NCBI GenBank assembly: GCA_025093985.1 | Contig: JACAAK010000004.1 | Coordinates: 682,001 to 746,000 of the forward strand | DNA: 64,000 nucleotides | Reading direction: 5' to 3' | Source: Calvatia gigantea | Lineage: Eukaryota > Basidiomycota > Agaricomycetes > Agaricales > Lycoperdaceae | Notes under the pieces: model-generated | The model's input: only the letters and a program-made list of their open reading frames with translations | What the model was told of the DNA's origin: nothing | Database searches by the model: none | Translations under genes and position numbers: made by a program | Shown: piece after piece, positions 11,040-22,889 of the stretch | Numbering within the stretch: position 1 is the stretch's first letter | Layout of the letters: every line of letters starts with the position of its first letter

Positions 11040-12907
11040 TGAAGGCCTTGAAGCACCGGATATGAAACAATGATGTGAACGGGAGAGGTGGGGTAATTCA
11101 ATAAGACAATAATCCAGGGTTTGTTGTCAACGTACATTGTGAAATCTGTTGAGCCAAACAAAATGGGCAATATTTGCGTTCTCCATTATGGTTCTTGTCT
11201 GGTCACACAAGTAGCCTGACTTCAGGATTCGGGGGTAATGTTGCTTTATGTTCTGGAGGACGGGGCAATATGCACATAGGGATGGGCCATGGGCGGGTGG
11301 AAAGAGCGGGGTGAGAAAAACGGAAAGGGGATGGGGCAGGGAATTTATGCGACAATCATACCATCGACCATACATTTTTAAAGTCGCAGGTCATTTCCGG
11401 TAGCTCGGAAAGTAAAGGGCGAACAGGGGCTAACTGAGTCTATTCCATCATGTGTGACCAAAAGGGGCTTGGGGCTCGGTATTGACGTGACGTATCACGC
11501 ATTGATCCATGTTTGTTACCAAGTTATGTAGCCAGAGTCTGAACACACACTCTAATATTATGTTATGAAACACTGAGAGGTTGTGAGTAACATGTTCTGG
11601 GAGGGACATGACCTATTCAGTTAGTATACAACATTTCCGAACGCACGCATTTCAGATCTGCCCTTTGTAGCGGTCGGGCGCGCGAAACTTGGGTTTGGAA
11701 AGTGAGGCTCCGTGGGTCGTGTCACTTTCGCCACCGCGTTCAACACTCAGAATGGTTTCGACTACAATGAAAGGTCCTGATTACGAAGGTTGAAACGATA
11801 TAGCAGGGCACTAGGCATGTTACAACCGGCACCAGGAAATCAGGTTAGTCTTCAGTTGGGTGTACGGCTGAACTGTGCCGCAGACAGCTGATGAAGTTCT
11901 CTATGACGATCTAAAGCAATTTTGGGATAGGATCCCGCAGTACCTCTTCGTAGAAGGCCCGGCATTCCACTTCGATGTCATTGTGACTATCATATCAACG
12001 GGGTCCGCCTAGAAGTAGAAGGCAGTACCTGTCAATCATAGGAAGTGTATAAGATCAGGTGTCTCGGGTTAGAGGACTGAATACCTGTCAGCCGCGGCCC
12101 CAAGAAGCGCCAGAAGCCACTTACAGAAGCCCTCTCTATCTGCCTTACTTACCCTTATCGACCAGTGTGAACGGATCGCAATTTTATTGACTGGTTGTCG
12201 TGGCCGACGGATTGTGGTCGTGGACAAGAGTTTGGACAGTCACGATCACGAGGAATAGTTTACTCACCAAGTTATGATATGCCGGGCGTGCCGAAGTATC
12301 ATCCATCAATGGTCTCCAGGAGTTGATGTTTTACTGGGCGACTCGGAACGATGGACCTGGGCAGTGGGAGTATTATTTACGGCTATGTGGCCCCCGTGGT
12401 TCGAACGATCCCGAACTTCGGACGAACCTTTCTTGCTGGAGGACTCGGGGCGGTACATCGTGAGTATTTTATTCTAGTTAACCAAAACAAGAAGCTCATC
12501 GTCGAGTCCTGAGGCCTGAGGTCTATGAGCAAACGGATTTGTGGCTGATTATGACGATCAGGTCGTCGTCGTATCGCCTTGCAGCAAGTTAAGACAAAAC
12601 ATAAGTGCATCGGCGCCAATCATTTATCTCAGTATTCCAAAAGCGGCCCGGTAATTAAAAAAGATTACCTTTTCCCCCCTCGCTCGCTCCCATACGATAA
12701 AAAGACATGACTTACTCTATGACTCGACAGCATTGGTTGCTATGAGAGCTCACCTTGCGCCGCTGGATTTGCAACCGATGATCTTCCCATCGCGTCGATC
12801 AAGCAGTTAAGAAAGGAAAGATAAATAATATTAACGCAGGTCATTTTACCTCTACTGATAGCAGTCCGATCACTAAAACAAAGGACAAAGGTACTTTTCA
12901 CCACCCC
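11040..12907. other. Intergenic region, nothing recognised
   Basis: Open frames such as 11127-11375 (-), 12274-12477 (+) and 12383-12619 (-) show no family motif and no splice continuity. No tRNA-like cloverleaf or repeat was noticed. It separates the DUF6533 cluster from the 3' end of the mannosyltransferase gene. Confidence 0.4.
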
Positions 12908-13580
12908 TCACTCATCCGTATCCTCTCCAAACAACTCCTCAGCAGCCTTCTCCGCTGCCTCACCAACCTCATCCAAAGGTCCCGCCGGTCGGCGATGTAC
13001 TACCTCAGCCTCCTCTTTTGAGTTCTCCGCAGCTGCGGTAGTGGTAGTAGGAGTCGTAGTCGTAGTTCCCCCTGTCGCACCGGCAGCAGATGCCATAGTC
13101 GCAACTTTCTCAGATTCCTTCTTTTCCTGTTCTTGCTTAGTAGTATCCTTATTCTTCTCCTCTCCTGTTGTGGCACCGTCGTCAGGTTGAGTGGTAGCAA
13201 CGGGAACATTAACCGAGCTAATCTCCTTTTCTCCCGCCTCGCCCTCTACGTGGTGAGGTTCGACGTGGATGGTATCGCTCTTAACACCTTCATCCGCGCC
13301 TTTTGCGAAAATATCCCTCCCGGGTTCGGGTTTCCCGGGATCAATGATCGTGTTTGGATTATTAATATCCTCTTGTTGATTTTGTTGTTGTTGTGCGGGT
13401 GGTTGGCCTTGTTGGTTTTGTTGGTGTACGGGATCCTTGGTGGTGCGGGTGGTTGGGGTTGTTGATGTTGGCCTGAGCGACTTGTTCATTGACGACGTGT
13501 GCGCCTCGGCCGCCTGGTTCTCCGCCGACTGTTGTGACTGAGGATTTTACGGGCGCCAAAGGTGACGTTGAAGTTCTATA
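12908..13580 (-). other. Low-complexity Q/T/E-rich tail of the mannosyltransferase
   Basis: The frame ending at 12908 contains Gln runs (QQQQNQQ), a TTTTTPTTTT run and an acidic end (AAEELFGEDTDE). It is reached from the core by an unclear splice or by a frame change near 13440-13490, where two overlapping frames both look coding (NNPNHPHHQG and TSTTPTTRTT). The composition suggests a disordered C-terminal extension absent from yeast Pmt2. Confidence 0.5.
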
Positions 13581-16355
13581 TTGGGAGTACTGGGTCCGGT
13601 TGTGTATCAGCAAACAAGGGAGCCATAGGAATATTTTAAGATAACACACCTCGTCGTAAAAGTCAACACTACGAACCCCCGCAAGCAATCATAGTCAGCT
13701 ACCCAGCCCAAACTAAGTTATGAACAACTCAAACTCACCAGGAGAAATCCCAAGTCTTCAACCACCTCGAACTCTCACATTTACCCTTCGTCCACTTTGT
13801 TCCATACGCCAGCGGCGCAAAGTGTTGGAAATTCCAAATCGCGAGTACAACCAACACCGCGGCAATCTGTAATCTCACTTTAGGCCTCAAACTTGATGTA
13901 ACAAGATCGAAGACGGCGCAGTAGAGTAGGATTGCGAAATACAATGCGGGGAAGTAGTGGTGCAAGAAGAGTTGGCGGGACATGAGGAAGAAGGGGAAGT
14001 AGTGGAGAGACCATCCGATGAAGAGGAAGCCGCAGAGGGTGTCGTATTTTACGACTTTGGCTGGAGTGGGGAGAAACGTGAGTTAGAATGGCTGTCAAGC
14101 GTGGAAGTAGAAGGATAAATGGGTGCTTACTGTTGTCAAAGTCCCTGTAGCCGCGTTTTTGACGGAGGATGAGGAAGCCGCGGACGAGGGCGTAGAGTCC
14201 TACGGCGAGTGTACTGGACCACCAGATCATAGGGTTTCCGACAAGGTAGATCTGCTTATGGTCTTTAACCCAAAAGTTCTGTATTTGCTTGTTAAATGAT
14301 GATCCTTAGCGGGTGAGGGAAGTAGACATACGATACCACGACGAAGACGTGGCCAAGCATCGGGTCTTGAGTCGAAAGCGTGACGATCTGTAAGTCCCGC
14401 GTTCGTATTCCACATCACCCTCTGCAACTCGAAGAATTTGCCAAAGAATCCAGGGAGTTTGTAGTTGACCTTTTCCGCATTCGGGGGCACTAATCCACAA
14501 CCAAATTCACATAAGTGAACAATCAACAAGAGATAATAATAATAAAATCGAAGTAAAACGTACGTTGAGGATGTTCCGCAGTCTCGACATACCACAACGA
14601 ATTATCCCTCACCGCATTCTTATTACAAGTAACCTCCTGCTGCTCATACGCCCAATCCGGCAACTTAACCTTATGCGAGAAACAAATAACACCCCGTCAA
14701 CGCATGTCTCAATTTAAACGTCGTCCTAAGCGTCCTCAAACGTTTATACGACTCCGAATCCCGTTTATCACCATGATCAACTTCGACGATCCAATCGTCA
14801 TTCGCGTCACCAGCGAATCCGGGCATACCGTAACCTGAAACTTCTTGTTGGAAATCGACGTCGGATACGGGTGGTCGGATGTCGTGGGAGTGGAGGTGTT
14901 TGCCAGTGCTGATGTGTTGGAGTTTGATGCGCATACCGGGGCGGATGTAGTGGAGAGGTTCGGTTTCGTAGTCGTATTGGGGGTAGTCGTCTAATGTAGC
15001 ATTCATGATGCGCCAGTCGTTGTTGGAGTCACGGTGTGGGTAGAGTGTGATTTGTTGTTCTGTTTTGAAACATTAGCCATATTCCGTCCCGATCTCAGGG
15101 AAGAGGGGGGGAGACTTACGTTTGCTACCGGTGGGGTATGCATGGGGGTGTGAGTGGAGGTATCCGCCCTGTGTGTTGACATGACGGATTGTGATTTGAG
15201 AACCGAGAGCGACGTCGGCAAATGTATCGGCCATTCCGCGGCCTTTAAGGGTGTGCTGGAATTCGGAGCTCATGAAGCCGTCACCGTCACCCGAGTTCTC
15301 GAGGATGAGGAAGTGGATCTGGAACATGAACATGTAGAAGATAATAGGGACGGCGATTAAGCAGATGGCGCGCGCCATGAAATGACGCATGAATAAGCGC
15401 GGTGAAACGCGGAGATCACCAAGTAGGTTCCATAACTGCCAAAGAGTGCTGATGCCGATAGTTGCAATGGTGAATAAACCAACCCACTTGCAACTGACGA
15501 CTGCACCGAGTGAAAGACCAGAAAGTGTGAGCCAAGTCCACCAATTGGGACTGAATGGCTCATGCTTGTCTTCGTTGCAGAAACCGGCCCAGAGGAAGAT
15601 GGTTAAGGCGGTGAAGAAAATGAGTGGAGAGTCTAGGAGGATATGACGAGATTGGGTGACGAGGCCATTTTCGAATGTGATTAAGAGAGAGGCTAAAAGA
15701 GCGGTAGTGGCACGACAGTCGAGTGCGCGCAGTGTGAGGTATGCGAGAGGAACGGTAGCGACGCCCAGCGTTGCGGGAACCATTCGCATTGCGACATATG
15801 GTACATGTTCGTAGATTCTGAAGAGTGCCTGTTTAGCGTCTAGAAGGGGAGGAGGGGACACATACATACTTTCCAATGTCCTTGAAATCAAAATGTCCGT
15901 TGTAACCAAAGATGAAACCAGCGAGTGTAATTAAGAGTTTGGCAAGTGGGGGATGGACGTCGACAAAGTATTGGCTCTTGATGTACTTCGAGGCAAACTT
16001 GCCGAAATGAACCTCGTCAAATCTAGATAAAAGTGGTGAATGCGTGCCTCTTCCCATTTCGTGACGTCTGGACATACACTACGCTATTCGGTTTCGAGAG
16101 TCTAAATAATCGGACAGCACAAGCTACCAAGACAATCAGGAACAGTAGTTTCCATTCCCCCTGCGTTATGTTGAGGCCTCCGGAGGGATAATGTTTGGTC
16201 TTTCCCGGACCAAAACCTTTTGAAGCAGCAGCTCTTTTTTCGTCAGCGTCATGGTCCTGCCGGGGATGAGGAAATCGGGGAGTTGTGACTTGGCCAGCGT
16301 ATGCAAGGCCCGGAGGCGGAGAGGCTGGGCGGCGTGCCCTGACGTGTGCAGACAT
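12908..16355 (-). CDS. PMT2: Dolichyl-phosphate-mannose:protein O-mannosyltransferase, PMT2 family
   Basis: This ER-membrane enzyme transfers mannose from dolichyl phosphate to Ser/Thr of secretory proteins. Exons read by splice signals are 16355-16078, 16022-15870, 15817-15120, 15059-14564, 14489-14332, 14278-14131 and 14060-13739, followed by a small exon from 13668. They encode about 750 residues, the usual PMT2 length. Motifs are FDEVHFGKFASKYI with the essential DE pair in loop 1, HPPLAKLLI, QSRHILLDSPL, and three MIR-type LHSH/LFSH units. YLHSHPHAYPTGSKQQQITL is PMT2-like rather than PMT4-like. A four-helix C-terminal block (FLFIGWSLHYFPFFLMSRQL) follows. Exon 4 carries one extra base near 14679-14683 (between CYLF and SHKVKLPDW), which brings a premature TAA; removing one base restores the phase of every later exon. 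After the core a Gln/Thr/Glu-rich tail reads to a stop at 12908, but its junction is uncertain. An alternative ATG lies at 16427. Confidence 0.88.
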
Positions 16356-16736
16356 GGGCGGTAGCCTAGTGGTGGGGGGGGGGGCTGGAGAGAGCCTGAG
16401 TGAGGTGTTGATGCTGAGTGGGGTCAAGGCGTCTAAACAAGCTCAGCCCCTTGGCCTTGACGTGTCTGATGGCTACCCTATATTCGGAAAAATCTCTGAA
16501 TTCCGAAACCTGTGCCCAGAAAATATCATTCAACAAAACTCATCGATCATCCTCCGTACTGGGCGCAAACACTGCTCTTGTGATATCTACTTGTTTCTTT
16601 TGTCTGAGAGGGGGAATTGTCCATAAACATTCCATTGAGTCGGTGATTTCACACCGTGGGAAATAATAAATAATAGGAAATTGGATATCTCTGAATTTAA
16701 TCTCCAATCAATTCAGACGCGTCTCATCCAGCTACC
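16356..16736. promoter_or_regulatory. Shared divergent promoter interval PMT2 / CCT2
   Basis: The two start codons (16355 minus and 16737 plus) are only 381 bp apart and point away from each other. The interval includes a G run (16372-16382) and A/T-rich stretches near 16663-16700. CCT2 starts in the favourable context CTACCATGT. If the upstream ATG at 16427 is used for PMT2 the gap falls to 309 bp. No specific binding site is identified. Confidence 0.5.
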
Positions 16737-18824
16737 ATGTCTATGCAGATCTTCAACGAGCAGGTAAAGGAACCATGCAGCAACAGGAAAGACATCTAAT
16801 ATTATCCGCAGGCCACAGAAGAAAAGGCTGAGAATGCGCGTCTCTCGTCCTTCGTCGGTGCTCTCGCACTCGGCGATCTCGTCAAGTCCACCCTTGGCCC
16901 CAAAGGCATGAACAAAATCCTTCAATCAGCCTCAACAGGCGAAATCAACGTCACAAACGATGGTGCTACCATCCTAAAAGCTATCCAACTCGATAATGCC
17001 GCTGCCAAGATCCTCGTCAACATCTCGAAAGTCCAGGACGATGAAGTGGGAGATGGTACAACCTCCGTTGCAGTGCTGGCGGCGGAGCTATTACGAGAGG
17101 CAGAAAAGTTGATTGCGCAAAAAATTCACCCGCAGACGATCATCGAAGGTTATCGCATCGCGAGTTCGGCTGCATTGAAGGCGTTGGAGAAGAGTGCTAT
17201 TGATCATTCGTGCGTCGCTATTTTTTTTTGGCTGTTCGAATTGCTGAGGGCGCGCAGGAACGATCCACAACAATTCCGTCAAGATCTGTTTAACATTGCA
17301 CGAACGACACTATCGTCGAAAGTCTTATCCCAGGACAAGGACTACTTTGCCAACCTGGCAGTAGACGCCGTGCTGCGGCTAAAAGTGCGCGATCACCCTC
17401 CCTTACGAAGAAATCAATGTCTAACGTTACTGTCTAAAAGGGTTCAGTAGATCTTGAGCACATCCAAATCATCAAAAAAGTCGGCGGCAAGCTAACAGAT
17501 TCATACCTTGATGAGGGTACGTCATACACCTTATACCCCTCCTTTCCATCTCTCACATCACCCAGGTTTCATCCTTGACAAAACCATCGCTGTGAATTCA
17601 CCAAAGCGAATGGAAAACTGCAAGATCCTAATCGCCAACACCTGTGCGTACTCATCCTCCAGACCTTTGACATCCTCAGCTCACGGCCGTTCTTCAAAGC
17701 CATGGACACGGACAAGGTCAAAGTATTCGGCGCCCGTTTCAAAGTCGACGGTACGGGCAAACTAGCCGAACTCGAACGTGCAGAACGCGTACGATCTCCC
17801 TCCCTCTTCCCCCCCCCCCATTCAACCTCCTCACATTTCGAACTCTACATATAGGAAAAAATGAAAGAAAAAGTCGACGCAATCGCCTCACATGGCATCA
17901 ACGTCTTCGTGAACCGACAACTCATCTACAACTACCCCGAGTCCCTCCTCACAGAAAGAGGAATCACGGTGATCGAACACGCAGATTTCGAAGGCGTGGA
18001 GAGACTTTCGTTAGTCACCGGTGGTGAGATCGCGAGTACCTTTGATCGACCTGATCTTGTGAAACTTGGGCGTTGCGAGTTGATTGAGGAGATCATGATC
18101 GGCGAGGATAAGGTAACGCATTCATTGTATTAAAACGTGAAGCCTCCCGCCCCTGCTAATTATCTTTTGTTTTCTCCTAGCTCATCAAATTCTCCGGTGT
18201 GGCAGCAGGCGAAGCATGCACAGTAGTCCTCCGAGGCTCGACAAACCAAATGGTCGACGAAGCCGAACGATCCCTCCACGACGCCCTCTCCGTCCTCTCA
18301 CAAACCGTCAAAGAAACACGTACAGTCCTCGGTGGTGGATGCTCGGAAATGCTCATGAGCTGCGCCGTAGAAGAGGCCGCGAGGGGTATAAAAGGTAAAC
18401 GCGCCATTGCGGCGGAGGCATTTGGGAGGGCATTGAGGCAGATTCCAGTGATTTTGGCGGATAATGCTGGATTTGATTCGAGTGATCTTGTGACGAGGTT
18501 GAGGGCGGCGCATTATGAGGGAGAGGCGGATGCTGGACTCGGTATGTGGTTATTTTTGTTTTCTTGGTTCGTGTGGCCGTTGGTTAATTTGGGTGTCTGG
18601 GTGTTGTAGATATGGACCAAGGAAAGATAGCGTCAATGAAGATGTTGGGTGTGACGGAGAGCTACAAGTTGAAGAGACAGATCGTCCTCAGCGCGACCGA
18701 GGCTGCGGAGATGATCATTCGGTGCGACTTACCCGTTGTCAGGCTTGCTCAACTATACTGATGCTGGAAAATTAGGGTGGATGATATTTTGAGAGCAGCA
18801 CCACGCAGGCGCGAAACAGTCTAA
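16737..18824 (+). CDS. CCT2: T-complex protein 1 subunit beta (CCT2 chaperonin)
   Basis: This is a subunit of the cytosolic eight-member TRiC/CCT ring that folds actin, tubulin and other proteins by ATP hydrolysis. Ten exons read cleanly: 16737-16763, 16812-17209, 17258-17384, 17441-17516, 17566-17643, 17700-17788, 17855-18112, 18181-18541, 18610-18721 and 18776-18824. They total 1,575 nt (524 residues, against 527 in yeast Cct2). Chaperonin motifs include [18 protein letters not shown], the nucleotide-site GDGTTS and [23 protein letters not shown] at the C-terminus identifies beta. All phases agree and there are no stops. It is the only intact copy here; at least seven decayed partial copies follow in the same orientation. 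Confidence 0.95.
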
Positions 18825-19163
18825 TGTCTATCTCTATCTGTGTCGGGATTAGCCTTTAGATCACAGAATACATTCAACAGTAATATGCACTATTCGTGTG
18901 AGCCTTCCGACCTGCCCGCGATTTGACGCATTTCAGCTCTCGGCACACACCCGATATTTGCCCTGGATTTATTAGGCTGGTTTCTGCCGGTCGCGCTTCA
19001 CACCCAACTCTTTAAGGACTTAACCCGCTCCTCCTCAAAGTAGGAATCCGGTCTCTCGGCGTTTCAATTCTATGCTTAAGTATTTGTACAAGCTCACTTT
19101 AATTTATGTTACGAAACCTAAACCGGGCTCGGCGGTTTTTTTCGCCAAGCCGGACCCTGTCTG
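18825..19163. other. Spacer between convergent CCT2 and DUF6533 genes
   Basis: No coding signal. Parts recur downstream of the later CCT2 pseudogenes (for example about 32170-32500 and 24850-25010), sharing a TCGGTCTCTCGG/TGTTTC motif and the TTAGATCACAGA stretch. The interval is therefore part of the duplicated module. Confidence 0.5.
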
Positions 19164-20818
19164 TTACACTCCGTCACCAGGTTCTTCGTTGGTACCGGTG
19201 ACAACCTGACCCGTCCTCTGGGCCGACATGAAACGTATCGGCCCACTTATCTTGTCAGACTGCAGGAACTGTGCCTTCTCCTGCCCCTGCTCCCGGATGT
19301 GGAGAACCACCCGACAAGCCAAAAGTGAATAAATGACTTGCTCGATACTGGGTAGGAAGTGAATCGCCTGGTTTCACAGCAGCATGAACAGTCTACGCAC
19401 AATAACATCAAAACCACAAGAGGGCCCTGGGGGGGACCGTAAGTTGGGAAGGAGACAAGGGTCGATGCAATTACCTGAAGTCTGAGCATGATGACGGCAT
19501 TGATAAGCGAGAGACCTATCACAACTCTTATCGTGTTGTCTGCCACGGTGGTCAAGGCACGCACCAAACATGTAAATGTAGTACAAAATTCCTGCAAGAC
19601 AAGATCATCACTTTATGAGAAGGTCTACATCAGTGGGGGCGGATGAGAAACTCACCGTCCCTATAAACTACTCTGGTTAACCCTGAACCATCCCCTAATC
19701 TGTCTGTCATGACAGGTCAACTCCATGACACGGAGCGAAAGAGAAAAGCGGATTTACGTGTTGATACCCCTTGCGCAATCATGAGGACCAGTAGGCCTGT
19801 AGTTCAACCATGATTCAATGCCGTCTTTCGATCAAAGCTGAAGGCTTACTTGCTTCGTAAACCATTACTAACACATAAAGTGAAGCAAGGTATGAACTTT
19901 TGGCTTCAGCTACACAACCCACAAATTGAGGAACCGGCGACGCTTGAACTGACAAAACCGCCGTCAGAGTTAGCTCGAGCCAACGGCTGAGGCGGTAGAA
20001 TACGTACAGGTGGCTGATCTCAAGTACAACCCAGTCAACACACAACCTGCCGTCTCTACTACCCCGAAAACCCCAAATAATCCATAGGTAAATTTCCTGC
20101 CCTTTTTACATGCAGCCCATGTCCTCAATGTCAAAATCACTAAAATGAAATGACTAAATAAGACATTGATGGCGCAGCCAATTAGGACATACATGTTGCA
20201 GAAGAGTGCCCAACGTAAAACAACACTGATCAGTCTTAGACAGACGTTCATTACTCAAAATACCAAAAAATCTGCTTACAAGCTGGAACAAATAATAACA
20301 CTTTGCATACGTGCTGAGGAAGTCCACGACTAAATTGATCTGTAACAAGTTCGGTTATGAATATGCGTTCCGGTGAGGTCGACGAGAAAAGGGAACATAA
20401 CTCACAGCATGCTTGAAGAGAAATGTCAAGAAAAGGCAAATAGCGGGTCAGGAAGTACGCCAGTTTCGTTGCACTCCATGGGGAATTCCAAATGAGTGAA
20501 ACTTCCAGGTTTAGGATCAACAACCAATCATAGACCTAGAAGGCCATGTAAAAATTAGTGTGTCGTGTTTACAAGAGGGATATCATACCATGAGTGTAAT
20601 GCTGGGGACTTTGCGCCACCATTGAACGTCAGCCTCATTTTTAGACATCCTGTCAGCGGGGAAACACACCAAGGGTATACTACAGGCCCCGCGTTAATCA
20701 GCTTGTCCACTCACAAAGACAAGGAAAGTGCCAGCAGACGTACATTAATCCATCTCACTTCTCCAATCCCGACGACCAGCTTGTGAAGAAGTTGTGCTAT
20801 GATGTCTGAGTTTGCCAT
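19164..20818 (-). CDS. DUF6533-type membrane protein, array copy delta-1
   Basis: Minus-strand reading: ATG at 20818 gives MANSDIIAQLLHKLVVGIGE to VRWIN. An intron (GTACGT) joins in phase to ADVQWWRKVPSITLM, and another to VYDWLLILNLEVSLIWNS and LAYFLTRYLPFLDISLQAC, the DUF6533 core. Then come QFSRGLPQHVCKVLLFVPAC, the exon NMYVLIGCAINVLFSHF with VILTLRTWAACKKGRKFTYG, and the C-terminal exon with IYSLLACRVVLHIREQGQEK. The stop is TAA at 19166-19164. One internal junction (near 20230-20290) does not resolve in phase by eye, so integrity is not certain. It is convergent with CCT2 and is the best-preserved of five array copies. Role unknown; probably a plasma- or endomembrane protein. Confidence 0.65.
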
Positions 20819-20829
20819 TGACAGGTTTC

Positions 20830-21480
20830 AGAGTATGTGTCGCTCGGGGTAGAGAAGGGAAGGAGAACGTAGTATATTAATCTTGATGTCGCAGATAAAT
20901 ACTGGCTCTCTATCTTGTCCAGATCTCGCCCTCAGGAAGAAACCCCAGGCTGTCGCACAGAGTGTTGCTAAATATGCCGCAGTCGTGATGTTTGATTTGC
21001 TTGATTTGTAGGGTGGAGCTCGGCTATGCATAGAGGTGCCCAGCCGTTGATTGTAAGTAAACAAGTTGAGCGACATCAACTTCGAAGATGGGAACATTGG
21101 ATCAATCAGTCCATCGTGCTGGCTCTGAATTTTGTGGTCCAATCACTGTAGGACATAAGGGGTTTGACGTTGTGTGTCATTACAACTTTGGCAAGGGGAT
21201 CGCACACTTAGGGTACCGCCGCAGCTGGTCCGCAGGATGGTCTGAGAACGTTCCTAAAGAGGGGCCGTTGGCAGAGTGCATCATCCTTGATGACTTTAGA
21301 AAAGACAGAAGTTGGCGCTTTATTAACCGAAGGATCATACATATAAACCTGAACAATAAAATTTTTGGATGTGTGTATGACAGAGTGTCGAGTCTTTGTG
21401 CAAAGCGAATGATGTTCACTTCGCATATTTACTTGACCCTGAGGGAGTCTCGCAGCAAGTTTTGCCCGAGTCTTCAAAGC
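20830..21480. repeat. Module spacer, occurrence 1
   Basis: This non-coding block recurs at about 26690-27170, 28650-29340 and 34160-34800. Anchors are CAGATAAATACTGGC/TCT, CATTACAACTTTGG, a GATGGTCTGAGAA block and a GGCGCTT(C/T)ATTAA(C/T)CG stretch. It lies upstream of the DUF6533 start and ahead of the next CCT2 pseudogene in every module. Weak open frames in it are not conserved in phase between copies. Confidence 0.6.
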
Positions 21481-21489
21481 TTCGATGTT

Positions 21490-22860
21490 CGAACGTTCGG
21501 CGTTGTCAACGCTCGATCCTGTTGGGTTCATCCCGAAGGATTTTCTAAGGGGCATGGATAAGATCCTCCAATCGGCCTTCACGGGGAAATCAAGGCCACT
21601 TCGGAGCTCGTTTGCCTTCCTGATCCCAACATTCTGAGCACAAACATAGTCGGACCAATCCTGTGATGAGCGAGCGGTTCTCACCAAGGGCGAGCACAGG
21701 GACAGCCTCGGCTATTGGGAGTGGAGGCACGAAAGGACGAGGTTTGGATTAGGTGACAAGCATACGAAAGTTTGGACCTCCCCCAACATGGCGCTCTTTT
21801 GAACGCCGTCCAACCTCCTCTGGTCACCCTGAATAACCTTTTCAAGTTTGGTTGCCACACTATTCGTTCACTACCCCATCGGCTGGGTATCCACCAAGCG
21901 TCGAACCTCCGTGTAAAATGGAGTCGTGGGGAAACATATTATTGATGGTTCGTGCGTGGCTCTTTTCGTCATGCCTTGAGATTTAAAATTGCTGAGAGGT
22001 TAAGGGACAAGAATTGTTCAATTTGTGCGAGCAAAGTCTGTACTGAAACCCCATGCCCAGAATGAGGGTTACTTCGCCGATCTCGCAGGGGATCTTAAAG
22101 GTGCGCTATCATCCTCTCTTTCTTTCGAAGGAAGTGCTTGATATAATTGCATGCAAAGGGTTTGGGGGGCTTGAGCGCATCTAGATCATCAAGAAGGATC
22201 GGGGGTACACTAGGCAGATTTGTGCCTTCGCAAGTGTATGTCATGTCTTGGCCTCCTTCCACCCCCCATTCTCAATCAGATTCCATTCTCGAACTGTCAA
22301 CTTCATCTTCAACTTGATCGCCACCAAGAAGCGGTGGGAACGGACGAAACTCAGGTCTTCAACGCCCGCTTCCAAGCCGACAGTGTTAGAAACAATTGAA
22401 CTGAACGCGCAGATGCGTACTGTCCCCTCCTCCCCCCCTTTCATGTAACCCGTTCACACCCTGATTGTTATGTGGAGAACTAGTATTGTCTCGCACGGAA
22501 TCAAGGTCTTCCTGAGATGCCAGCTCATCTGCGATTACCTCAAGTTCCTCTCCGCGGAAAAATCAATAATAATAATCAGAGGAGCGAATTTCGTGTGGAG
22601 AGGCTTTCGTTTAGTCACCGTCGACGTTGATTGCTAGCATCTGAGATCAACATAACCTCATCAAGTTCGGACGTTCAGTACCCTGGGTTGATTGGGGAGG
22701 TAAGGTACTCACTCAATAATTTCTGTCCCGAACTCATGAATCTTTTTTCGCTCATCAGGTTCTCCAACGGAGGAGCGAGCGAGTCATGCATAGTGGTGCT
22801 CCGAGGCTCAACAAACCGAGTGGTCGACGAAGCAGGGCGCAACTTCCCCGGCAGAACGCA
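21490..22860 (+). pseudogene. CCT2 pseudogene 2a
   Basis: Fragments in CCT2 order with many substitutions and indels: GGCATGGATAAGATCCTCCA (MNKIL region) at 21552, the IDHS intron junction near 21940, the VDLEHIQ exon near 22170-22220, the FGARFK exon near 22360, the NRQLIY exon near 22490-22560, and the VVLRGSTN exon at 22790-22840. No frame spans more than part of an exon. It is much more diverged from the intact gene than pseudogene 2b is. Confidence 0.75.
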
Positions 22861-22889
22861 AAGCTAATCGTGTGCGCGTTGTTGGTATT

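Noticed and set aside
21088..21561. 157-codon frame in the module spacer, similar frames at 28920 and 34423
   Set aside because: The DNA is conserved but frame and length are not, and it lies in the likely promoter region of the delta genes.
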